A stretch of DNA of 9,618 bases from Methanobacteriota archaeon (GTDB lineage Archaea; Thermoplasmatota; Thermoplasmata; RBG-16-68-12), in the NCBI GenBank assembly GCA_005878515.1, contig VBLZ01000008.1, positions 1 through 9,618 of the forward strand. Reading direction: 5' to 3'. Below the pieces are notes generated by a model. That model ran no database searches. It was given only the letters and a program-made list of their open reading frames with translations, and was not told the origin of the DNA. Position numbers and translations under genes: made by a program. Positions 1 to 6,260 of the stretch are shown here, piece after piece (the first letter of the stretch is position 1; each line of letters starts with the position of its first letter).

Positions 1-5
1 GAGAA

Positions 6-929
6 TCAGCCTGTTTTTGTTTCCGGATCACCCGCCGCGAGCGCCCGAACGACCTCCCCCACGTTGTGGAACGTCTGACGGGGAAGGGTGGAGAGGAGGC
101 GAACCGCGTGCGCTCGCGTGGTGTTGTCAAGGTCGATCACCTTCCAGCCGTGCTGTCGAACGAGATCGTCCTTGGATGACGGGAAGCGTGCATCGGGGGT
201 CAGGACCGCCTCGAGGGAGGACAGACCACGCGAGGGGGTGGCCTGCGGGAATAGGCCGGTCCTCTTGAACGTCAAGAACCGAGCCGCGTCCGAGTACATC
301 CGGACGCCGTGGAAGGTGAAGGCCACTCGCACTGCGTCGCGTCCGCGGCGATCGATCTCCCGCAGCTCCTCGTCGTCGAACTCGTAGGCGTTATGGGGTC
401 CCGGGCCGAAGAGGCGGGTGTATCGGGTGTCGTCCGGGACGCGCGGCTTTGACTGAGACAGGTCGACGACATCCAGGACTGCGCTGTCTCCCATCCCGCG
501 TCGAAGGGAATCGGGCAGGTCTCTCCCCGCGTAGGCACGCGCCTCGAGGCCGATCCGGGTCCCTCGGGGGGCCATCGCCGCGAGATTCTGCAGGCCCTTG
601 ACCTGATCCGAGTCGAACCGAAGCGAGGCTGGGGTCTCGAGGATCACGAACGGCGCCCGGAGGAGTCGCGCGATTCGAAGGGACTGGGCGAATGCCGCTC
701 GAGCCTCTGCGGACGCTCGGAGGCGGTTGCCGTGGGAGACGTCGCGGTTCGCCTTGACGGCGAAGACAAAGTCTGAGGGGACTTGGGCCCGCCAGCGCCT
801 GGCCGTCGCATCCGCGATTTGGCGGTAAAAGGTGGCATTCACCTCGACGAATCGAAATGCCTGGGCGTAGGCCGCCAAGCCTCCCGAGAAGTACCCCCAC
901 CCGCCCGCGCCGACGAGCGACGCCGCCAT
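6..929 (-). CDS. DUF72 (YecE-like) TIM-barrel protein with a small C-terminal DUF2795/DUF5789-like domain
   Basis: The protein is 307 aa from the ATG at 929. DUF72 hallmarks appear in order: a GAGGWGY strand-loop near residues 7-13, EVNATFYR at 29-36, FVFAVKANRDVSH at 54-66, GLEAR at 127-131, YTRLFGPG at 170-177 and an FTFHG..MYSDAARF segment at 204-218. The last corresponds to the FNN...DA region of the family, but the Asn pair is absent. Residues about 244-297 are an extra module (FPSSKDDLV ... LP ... VGEVVRAL) resembling the short DUF2795/DUF5789 domains. The biochemical role of DUF72 proteins is not established, so I assign none. In-frame starts also exist at 950 (TTG), 947 and 941. I chose 929 because a TTTAAG box lies 31 nt upstream, right for a leaderless transcript, and because the barrel begins immediately after it. 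It is divergent from another DUF72 gene. The family call is firm; the tail assignment is tentative. Confidence 0.88.
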   Translation of the reverse strand: MAASLVGAGGWGYFSGGLAAYAQAFRFVEVNATFYRQIADATARRWRAQVPSDFVFAVKANRDVSHGNRLRASAEARAAFAQSLRIARLLRAPFVILETPASLRFDSDQVKGLQNLAAMAPRGTRIGLEARAYAGRDLPDSLRRGMGDSAVLDVVDLSQSKPRVPDDTRYTRLFGPGPHNAYEFDDEELREIDRRGRDAVRVAFTFHGVRMYSDAARFLTFKRTGLFPQATPSRGLSSLEAVLTPDARFPSSKDDLVRQHGWKVIDLDNTTRAHAVRLLSTLPRQTFHNVGEVVRALAAGDPETKTG

Positions 930-1050
930 CGTCGAATGCATCGGCATCAACGGGCTTAAACCTCGAGGCCGGAGGCCCGCGAAACTGCGTCCATTTCACC
1001 ACGTATCCGGCTATACGATAATCTATCGCGGGCGCATCTGGGTTGCACCG
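930..1050. promoter_or_regulatory. Divergent intergenic region between the two DUF72 genes
   Basis: The 121 nt hold the promoters for both directions. Besides the leftward TTTAAG box there is an AT-rich patch at 1011-1026 that is the likely TATA region for the rightward gene, lying 25-40 nt before the ATG at 1051. An 8-bp palindrome, CCTCGAGG, lies at 961-968. The hexamer GAGGCC is repeated at 965-970 and 972-977. An inverted repeat, CGATA-atc-TATCG, occupies 1016-1028 on top of the presumed rightward TATA region and could be an operator. No strong Shine-Dalgarno sequence precedes 1051. The repeats are visible; their regulatory role is inference. Confidence 0.45.
955..960 (-). promoter_or_regulatory. 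TATA-like element of the minus-strand DUF72 gene
   Basis: Read on the minus strand this is TTTAAG, beginning 31 nt before the ATG at 929. The same hexamer type (CTTAAG) begins 30 nt before the start codon of the last gene in the window. Archaeal TATA boxes lie about 25-30 nt before the transcription start, so this spacing implies a leaderless message and argues against the start codons at 941-950, which would sit too close to the box. Confidence 0.5.
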
Positions 1051-2235
1051 ATGGTCCGCCTCCGGTTCGGGTGCAGCGGCTGGGACTACCAGGAATGGAT
1101 CGGCCCCGTCTATCGCAACGCCAGCGAGTCGAAGCTCCGCGCCTACTCCCGGATCTTTGACACGGCCGAGATCAACTCGACGTTCTATCGCGCGCCATCC
1201 CCCGGCATGGTCATCGGCTGGGCGCGCTACACGCCGGAGGAGTTCGTCTTTGCCGCCAAGGTCCCGCAGACCGTCACCCACGATCGGCTCCTCGACCTGG
1301 CGAAGGGCGCCGACAAGGATCTCCGCGCGTATTGCGAACTGATGCGGCCCCTCCTCGACGCGGGGAAACTGGGCCCGCTCCTCCTCCAGCTCCCGCCTCG
1401 GCTGCGGTTCCAAGAGCCGGCAATCCACCGCTTCTTGGACGTCTTGCCGCGAGACTTCTCTTTCGCGCTCGAGCCGCGCAACAAAACGTGGATGACGATG
1501 GAGGCGTTCGATCTCCTGCGCGCGACCGGCGTGGCGTACACGATCGTCGACGAGCCGCTGCTCCCGCCTGACCTGCACGTGACCTCGGCGATGGCGTACC
1601 TGCGGTGGCACGGCCACGGGACGGACCCGTGGTACAACTATCGCTACGGCGAGGAGGAGATTCAGTCCTGGGTGCCCCGGGTGCAACAGGTCGCCTCCCA
1701 GGCGGAGACCGTCTACGGTTTCTTCAACAATCACTTCCATGGATATGCGCCGGAGAACTGTCTCCAGATCCTCCGAATGCTCGGGGTCCAGACGCAAGAG
1801 CAGGCGCGGGCGATGCAGCGGATCGAGGCGTTCCGGAAACAGACGAGTCCCGCGGACGTTCGTCTCCGATCGCTGACCCTGGAGGACTTCGGCGCCGACG
1901 TCCCAACGGACGCGCTCGTCGAGTCGGCGCTCGGACGGTTCATGGACCTCAACCGCCTGGACCGGGCGAAGCGAATCGATTCGAAGGACGTCGAGATCTC
2001 GAGGGACGGTAACTCCATCCTCGCGCGGGTGAAGGACTATCGAGTGGAGCTCGATCCGGACTCGCGCACGATCGTCCACAACTGCGAAGACTGGGGCAAG
2101 CTGATTGCCCAGAAGGATTTCTGCAAGCATGTGGGGAAGTTCTTCTTGAGCCTCCCGAAATCGGAGGCGTTGGCGCTTCTCAATGCAATCTCGGCGGACC
2201 GCGATTCGTGGACCGTTTCGACGCCAGTCCGGTAG
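1051..2235 (+). CDS. DUF72 (YecE-like) TIM-barrel protein with a C-terminal SWIM-like zinc-finger motif
   Basis: The protein is 394 aa, clearly longer than a plain DUF72 protein (about 240-290 aa). Residues 1-245 carry nearly every family hallmark: FGCSGWDYQEW at 6-16, EINSTFYRAPS at 40-50, FVFAAKVPQTVTHD at 65-78, LLLQLPPRLRF at 110-120, EPRNKTW at 141-147, YLRWHGHG at 183-190 and VYGFFNNHFHGYAPEN at 221-236. After a linker with helical character (about 247-310), residues 312-370 look like a separate domain: a predicted beta-hairpin (ARVKDYRVELD) followed by His343-x-Cys345 and Cys358-x-His360, then a hydrophobic helix. That layout matches SWIM fingers (CxC...CxH) with the first Cys replaced by His. 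SWIM domains bind nucleic acid or protein in other families. The catalytic function of DUF72 is unknown. The gene is read towards FEN-1 with a 71-nt gap. The DUF72 call is firm; the SWIM call is moderate. Confidence 0.92.
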   Translation: MVRLRFGCSGWDYQEWIGPVYRNASESKLRAYSRIFDTAEINSTFYRAPSPGMVIGWARYTPEEFVFAAKVPQTVTHDRLLDLAKGADKDLRAYCELMRPLLDAGKLGPLLLQLPPRLRFQEPAIHRFLDVLPRDFSFALEPRNKTWMTMEAFDLLRATGVAYTIVDEPLLPPDLHVTSAMAYLRWHGHGTDPWYNYRYGEEEIQSWVPRVQQVASQAETVYGFFNNHFHGYAPENCLQILRMLGVQTQEQARAMQRIEAFRKQTSPADVRLRSLTLEDFGADVPTDALVESALGRFMDLNRLDRAKRIDSKDVEISRDGNSILARVKDYRVELDPDSRTIVHNCEDWGKLIAQKDFCKHVGKFFLSLPKSEALALLNAISADRDSWTVSTPVR

Positions 2236-2275
2236 GCGACCGTTGCAAGTCGGAATGCGCCGGCGACGAGAAAGC

Positions 2276-2281
2276 CATAAC
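2276..2281 (+). promoter_or_regulatory. Possible TATA element of the FEN-1 gene
   Basis: CATAAC begins 31 nt before the ATG at 2307, the same spacing as the clearer elements elsewhere in the window. No purine-rich ribosome binding site lies directly before 2307, which fits a leaderless start. The 71-nt gap after the upstream DUF72 gene is therefore enough for independent transcription, although cotranscription cannot be excluded. Confidence 0.35.
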
Positions 2282-2306
2282 ACCCGATGCGATTGGGACT
2301 TCGGCC

Positions 2307-3320
2307 ATGGGCGTCCTCCTCACACCGATCACCGTCCGGCATCCGACGAGCCTCGAGGCGCTGCGCGGGCGAACGGTCGCGGTGGACGGAAACCTCGAGC
2401 TGTACCAATTCCTCTCGATCATGCGCACCCGAGATGGCCAACCGCTCCAGGATTCGAAAGGCCGGATCACATCCCATCTGAACGGCCTCGTCTTTCGGAC
2501 CACGCGACTCCTTGCCGACTACGACATTCGTCCGGTGTTCGTCTTCGACGGACCGCCGCCGGAGTTGAAGTGGCAAGAAATCCGGAGGCGGAGAGAAGCG
2601 CGCGAGAAATCGCGACAGGAGTATGAGACCGCTGTCGCGGCGGGCGACACCGCGACGGCATGGTCGAAGGCCGTCATGACGTCCCGCCTGACGCGTCCGA
2701 TGGTCGAGGAGGCGAAGATCGTCCTCGGCTCACTCGGCATCCCTTGGATCCAGGCACCGAGCGAAGGGGAGGCGCAGGCGGCGTTTCTTGCGCAACGCGG
2801 CGATGTGTGGGCTGCGGGGTCGAAGGATTACGATTCGTTACTGTTTGGGGCACCGCGAATGGTGCGATTCCTCGCGATCAGCTCGACGGAATTCCTCCCG
2901 AGTCAGGGCCGGTCTCGAACCGTCTCCCCGGAGGTCTTGGACCTTGCGGAGAACCTCGAGCATCTCGGCCTGACTCGGGAGCAGTTGGTTGATGTCGCAA
3001 TCCTCGTGGGCACCGACTTCAATGAAGGTGTGAGGGGGATCGGACCAAAGACGGCCGTGAAGCGGATCCGAGAATGGCGGTCTCTTGATCAGGCCCCCGG
3101 CGAGATCTCGGCGGCGCTGCCTTCGACCGTCGATGCGATTCGAGCATTCTTCTTGAATCCGCCCGTGTCGATCGAGAAGGTCCCCCGTTCGGGTTCCGTC
3201 GACGAGCGAGCCCTGTATCGTTTTCTCTGCGACGAGCGGGACTTCGCTCATGAAAGGGTGGAGAAGATTGTCGAGCGCCTCCGTCGCGCGACTGGCCGGC
3301 AAACCACGTTGGACACTTGA
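2307..3320 (+). CDS. fen: Flap endonuclease FEN-1 (XPG/Rad2 family) with a truncated PIP box
   Basis: This structure-specific 5'-flap endonuclease removes flaps during Okazaki fragment maturation and base excision repair. It is 337 aa, normal for archaeal FEN-1. The N-terminal XPG domain starts MGVLLTPI and has Asp27 in VAVDGN, followed by YQFLSIMR. FDGPPPELK at 80-88 supplies Asp81. The helical-arch region spans about 90-135. APSEGEAQAA at 150-159 supplies Glu153 and Glu155, and GSKDYDSLLF supplies Asp174 and Asp176. GTDFNEGVRGIGPKTA at 235-250 gives Asp237 and the DNA-binding helix-hairpin-helix. FLNPPV and RFLCDERDF near the end are also typical. All seven acidic metal ligands are present, so it should be active. 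The C-terminus is RQTTLDT followed by TGA; family members usually continue with two aromatics (as in Q-x-x-L-x-x-W-F), so PCNA binding may be weakened. The reading frame is open back to 2208, but FEN-1 homology begins at 2307. Confidence 0.96.
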   Translation: MGVLLTPITVRHPTSLEALRGRTVAVDGNLELYQFLSIMRTRDGQPLQDSKGRITSHLNGLVFRTTRLLADYDIRPVFVFDGPPPELKWQEIRRRREAREKSRQEYETAVAAGDTATAWSKAVMTSRLTRPMVEEAKIVLGSLGIPWIQAPSEGEAQAAFLAQRGDVWAAGSKDYDSLLFGAPRMVRFLAISSTEFLPSQGRSRTVSPEVLDLAENLEHLGLTREQLVDVAILVGTDFNEGVRGIGPKTAVKRIREWRSLDQAPGEISAALPSTVDAIRAFFLNPPVSIEKVPRSGSVDERALYRFLCDERDFAHERVEKIVERLRRATGRQTTLDT

Positions 3321-3347
3321 CGAACCGTCAGCGGCAGGCAAGAAACG

Positions 3348-3368
3348 CTTAAGAGAGCACACCCAAAT
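3348..3368 (+). promoter_or_regulatory. Promoter region of the ABC importer operon with two TATA-like boxes
   Basis: CTTAAG at 3348-3353 and CAAATA at 3363-3368 both lie in the 72-nt gap after FEN-1. The second begins exactly 30 nt before the GTG at 3393, which would give a leaderless message. The first would give a leader of about 15 nt. No good ribosome binding site precedes 3393. Which box is used cannot be decided from sequence. Confidence 0.45.
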
Positions 3369-3392
3369 ACCGTGGCCGGATAGCCGTCCGAC

Positions 3393-5165
3393 GTGTCACC
3401 GAAGGACGGGGAGGGGGTAACGGAATTGGCAACACCCGAGCAATCAACACCGGTGCGGACGGGGAGTCGAAGGCTACTTGCGATCGTTGTGGTCGTGGTC
3501 GTCATCCTTCTCATCGGGGGCGCGGCGGCGTACATTCTTCTGAATGCTCCCGCTCCGGCGAAAGTTCTCGTGATCGGAACGACGGACGACGAGATCAGCT
3601 TCGACCCCGCGGACGCGTACGACTACTTCTCCGGCAACATCATCCAAAACACGATGGCGATGCTCGTCACCTACGTTCCGGGGACGACGAACCTGACCCC
3701 CGATTTGCTGAGCGTGGTCCCGACGCTGGCGAATGGCGGCATCAGCACGGACGGTCTCACCTATACCTTACACCTGCGCACGAACCTGAAATTCGAAGAT
3801 GGGACTTCGATCAACAGCTCCACACTCAAGTACTCGTGGGACCGAGCGGTCAAGTTGAACGGCCTTCCAGCGTTCCTCCTAGACTACATTAGCGGCGCCC
3901 ACGAATATTTCGGCGCCCTGAAAGCAGGAGTTGCGACGGTCATCGCCAGCGCCTACGCAAACTACACGGCCCAGGGCGTCAAGATCGTCGACGCAACCAC
4001 GGTGACGGTGACGTTGCGCCAGAAGTGGTCCCCGTTCGTCTCCTTGTTGGCCTTCACTGTCACGACCGTCGTGAACCCGAAGTCCTTCACGAACGATCGG
4101 TTCTATCCGAACGTGGTCGTGTCGAGCGGTCCCTATCGACTCTCGACCTACCTGCCCCATCAGCGGTACGAACTCACGGCAAACCCGAACTATTACGGAA
4201 CGCCCCCGAAGATGAGCCGCGTGACGATCGTCCGGTACACGACATCGAGCGACCTCAAGCTCGCCATGACGACCGGCGTCATCGACGTAGCCTACCGCAG
4301 TCTACTGCCGCCAGATTTCACTACGTTCCAATCCGCCGCAAGCGTGAAGACACTCCAGGGCGCAAGTCCGGTAATCCGGTATCTCGTGTTCAACATGTGC
4401 AGCTCGGCCGACGCTGCCGCAGGCGCCTGTCCAAGGGCAACGGTGTTCTCCGACGTCAACGGGGCCCTCCTGCGAAAGGCCCTAGCGTACGCATCGAACC
4501 GTACGGATATTGCGACAAGCGCTTACTCCAACACCGTGTCCCCCCTCTACAGCCTGATCCCCGAAGGGATGTTCGGCCACGAGGACGTCTTCAAGACCGT
4601 CTACGGTGCCTCGCCAAACATCGCCGCCGCGCAATCCCTACTGACCCAGGCGGGCTACAGCACCACGAGCAAGCTGAGCCTCACCTTGTGGTACACGCCC
4701 TCGCATTACGGAGACCCGGAAATCTATGTGGCACAGGCCCTGAAGCGAGCCTGGGAGGCCACCGGCATGATGACCGTCACCATCAACGAGCAGGAGTGGG
4801 CGCAATACAAGGCGTCCCGCACCGCCGGCGACTTCGACGTCTTCCTCCTCGGCTGGTTCCCGGACTACTTCGACTCGGACGACTACGTGTTCCCGTTCCT
4901 GCACTGGGCGTCCGGCGGGAGTGCTCAGTTCGGAGACTGGTACCACAACAACTCGATGGACGCCAAGATCGAAGCGCAAGCGGCCGAGTCGGACCCGACC
5001 GCACGAGCTCAGATCTTGGGGGAGATCCAGGCGGGCCTCGCGGCCGATGTGCCGTACGTCCCACTGTGGCAAACGAACCAACAGGTCGTGTTCAAGCCGA
5101 CTGTCTCCGGGATCGTTCTGGATCCGGTCCAGTTCTTCCGCTATTTCACGATCAGTGTCTCGTGA
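3393..5165 (+). CDS. dppA: ABC transporter solute-binding protein, family 5 (dipeptide/oligopeptide type), membrane-anchored
   Basis: The extracytoplasmic receptor captures substrate and delivers it to the permeases encoded downstream. It is 590 aa. Residues 1-27 are a polar cytoplasmic stub ending in Arg26-Arg27, and residues 28-50 are a very hydrophobic helix with a run of valines. No lipobox Cys follows, so I read it as an uncleaved or Tat/Sec-type anchor placing the rest outside. The SBP_bac_5 domain spans about 57-590. It includes DGLTYTLHLRTNLKFEDGT near 120-138, SGPYRLSTYLPHQRYELTANP from about 245, a DVFLLGWFPDYFDSDDY segment from 482, and VPYVPLWQTNQQVVF near the end. Cys336 and Cys346 flank a small insertion and could form a disulfide. 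The start is GTG 3393; a TTG at 3426 has a better GGAGGG upstream (3410-3415) and would shorten the stub by 11 residues. Substrate could be peptides, but this family also carries nickel, opines and sugars. Confidence 0.93.
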   Translation: MSPKDGEGVTELATPEQSTPVRTGSRRLLAIVVVVVVILLIGGAAAYILLNAPAPAKVLVIGTTDDEISFDPADAYDYFSGNIIQNTMAMLVTYVPGTTNLTPDLLSVVPTLANGGISTDGLTYTLHLRTNLKFEDGTSINSSTLKYSWDRAVKLNGLPAFLLDYISGAHEYFGALKAGVATVIASAYANYTAQGVKIVDATTVTVTLRQKWSPFVSLLAFTVTTVVNPKSFTNDRFYPNVVVSSGPYRLSTYLPHQRYELTANPNYYGTPPKMSRVTIVRYTTSSDLKLAMTTGVIDVAYRSLLPPDFTTFQSAASVKTLQGASPVIRYLVFNMCSSADAAAGACPRATVFSDVNGALLRKALAYASNRTDIATSAYSNTVSPLYSLIPEGMFGHEDVFKTVYGASPNIAAAQSLLTQAGYSTTSKLSLTLWYTPSHYGDPEIYVAQALKRAWEATGMMTVTINEQEWAQYKASRTAGDFDVFLLGWFPDYFDSDDYVFPFLHWASGGSAQFGDWYHNNSMDAKIEAQAAESDPTARAQILGEIQAGLAADVPYVPLWQTNQQVVFKPTVSGIVLDPVQFFRYFTISVS

Positions 5166-5176
5166 CGAAAGAATCC

Positions 5177-5208
5177 GGAAACCTTTTCCCCCATTTCTAC
5201 CTGGGAAA
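5177..5208 (+). other. Two alternative small hairpins in the dppA-dppB gap
   Basis: In this 61-nt gap, GGAAA (5177-5181) can pair with TTTCC (5185-5189) across a 3-nt loop. The same pyrimidine tract, TTTCCC (5185-5190), can instead pair with GGGAAA (5203-5208) across a 12-nt loop. The two structures exclude each other. The region is also pyrimidine-rich (CCTTTTCCCCC). It could act as a processing site or partial terminator that keeps the binding protein in excess over the membrane subunits, as in many importer operons. The stems are short, so chance is a real alternative. Confidence 0.3.
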
Positions 5209-5213
5209 TCAGC

Positions 5214-5217
5214 GGAG
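5214..5217 (+). promoter_or_regulatory. Ribosome binding site for dppB
   Basis: GGAG ends 9 nt before the GTG at 5227 and supports that start codon. Internal operon genes would need such a site even if first genes are read leaderless. Confidence 0.55.
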
Positions 5218-5226
5218 CGTCGGTAG

Positions 5227-6252
5227 GTGCCCGGTTCAACCGCGTCCCTGAGGGCCTATGTGATCACCCGGGTGATCCTGATGGTCCCCATGCTGGTGCT
5301 CCTCCTGACCTTCACGTTCATCATCCTGCGGGTCGCCCCCGGGGACCCCGTGAGCACGATCTATGGAGAACGAGGGAACCCGCAAGTGATCGATCGCATC
5401 AAGACCGAGCTGGGCCTCTACGATCCGCTCTACGTCCAGTTCTTCCGGTACCTTCGCGACGTCTTCACCGGGAACATGGGGACGTCGATCCTCACCCAGC
5501 GGCCTGTCATCGATGAAATCACGAGCAGGATGCCCGCGACCATCGAACTGACCTTCTCCTCGATGCTCGTCGCGAGTGTTCTTGGCATCGGCCTCGGCAC
5601 CTTCGCCGGCACACGGCGCGATCGGCTCCCCGATTTCGCCACGCGCCTCTATGGTGCCCTCGCCTACAACATCCCGATTTTCTGGTTCGGACTCATCCTC
5701 AAACTCATCTTCGCCGTCTGGCTCGGGTGGCTCCCAGTCTCCGGGCGGTTTTCCCCTCGCCTCTCGCCTCCGCCGACCGTCACCGGCCTCTACACGATTG
5801 ACAGTCTCCTGGCGGGGAACCTCCCGGCATTCGTCGATGCCGTCGCGCACTTGGTTCTCCCTTCGCTCACACTCGGAATCGTCCTCTCCGGCTTCTTCGT
5901 CCGCATCACCCGGGTCAACGTGATCCACGCCATGGGCTCGGACTACGTCGAGGCGGCCCGCGCCCGCGGCATTCCGGAGCGGAGCGTGTTCTTCCGGCAT
6001 GGACTCAAAAACGCGCTCGTCCCGGTCATCACGACGATGGGACTCACCTTCGCCCTTCTGTTCAGTGGGGCAATCCTGACGGAGACCGTGTTTTCGTTCG
6101 AGGGCATGGGCCGCTTCGTATTTCTGGCGATTAGCTACCGTGATTACCCGGCAATCCAGGGCGCGGTCGTGTATTACGGAATCCTCATGGTCGTCATTAG
6201 CCTCGGAATCGACATTCTGAACGCCTTCGTTGATCCACGAATCCGGTATTAG
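5227..6252 (+). CDS. dppB: ABC importer permease, DppB/OppB family
   Basis: This is one of two membrane subunits forming the substrate channel. It is 341 aa, close to the usual length for DppB. The N-terminal ALRAYVITRV-like amphipathic start leads into a first membrane helix at about 14-36, ending in LRVAPGDPV, a DppB signature. Further helices lie at about 105-128, 140-165, 207-227, 260-285 and 305-333. LPVSGRF at 169-175 is typical of the family. The cytoplasmic EAA coupling loop (YVEAARARGIPERSVFFRHGL, with the motif core EAARARG) sits at about 239-260 and contacts the ATPases. The C-terminus DPRIRY is also characteristic. The start is GTG, supported by a GGAG site. The stop codon overlaps the ribosome binding site of the next gene, showing translational linkage. 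Family assignment is firm; substrate is not determined. Confidence 0.95.
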   Translation: MPGSTASLRAYVITRVILMVPMLVLLLTFTFIILRVAPGDPVSTIYGERGNPQVIDRIKTELGLYDPLYVQFFRYLRDVFTGNMGTSILTQRPVIDEITSRMPATIELTFSSMLVASVLGIGLGTFAGTRRDRLPDFATRLYGALAYNIPIFWFGLILKLIFAVWLGWLPVSGRFSPRLSPPPTVTGLYTIDSLLAGNLPAFVDAVAHLVLPSLTLGIVLSGFFVRITRVNVIHAMGSDYVEAARARGIPERSVFFRHGLKNALVPVITTMGLTFALLFSGAILTETVFSFEGMGRFVFLAISYRDYPAIQGAVVYYGILMVVISLGIDILNAFVDPRIRY

Positions 6253-6258
6253 GAGGAG
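6251..6258 (+). promoter_or_regulatory. Strong Shine-Dalgarno sequence for dppC
   Basis: AGGAGGAG begins inside the dppB stop codon (TAG at 6250-6252). The core AGGAGG lies 4 nt before the ATG at 6261. This is the best ribosome binding site in the window and fixes the start of dppC. It also shows that the anti-Shine-Dalgarno mechanism is used in this genome for internal operon genes. Confidence 0.8.
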
Positions 6259-6260
6259 CC

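Noticed and set aside
391..2283. A 630-codon open frame on the minus strand spanning most of the rightward DUF72 gene and part of the leftward one
   Set aside because: It is antisense to a gene with clear family motifs and out of frame with the other. Its translation is Arg/Pro-rich with no recognisable domain. Long antisense frames are expected in GC-rich DNA with G/C in third codon positions.
2208..2306. A 33-residue N-terminal extension of FEN-1
   Set aside because: Archaeal FEN-1 begins with MG[VA]; that sequence starts at 2307. The extension overlaps the end of the upstream DUF72 gene and shows no homology.
3300..3383. Stop-codon readthrough or recoding at the FEN-1 TGA
   Set aside because: The continued frame gives no aromatic pair and runs through the downstream CTTAAG promoter box to a stop at 3381, so readthrough would not restore the PIP box.
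4025..5251. A 408-codon plus-strand frame overlapping the solute-binding protein gene
   Set aside because: It is an out-of-frame shadow with an Arg/Pro-rich, low-complexity translation; the overlapping frame has family 5 binding-protein motifs throughout.
5236..6000. A 254-codon minus-strand frame opposite dppB
   Set aside because: Its translation is an extremely Asp/Glu/Gly/Arg-rich antisense product of membrane-helix codons and matches nothing recognisable.
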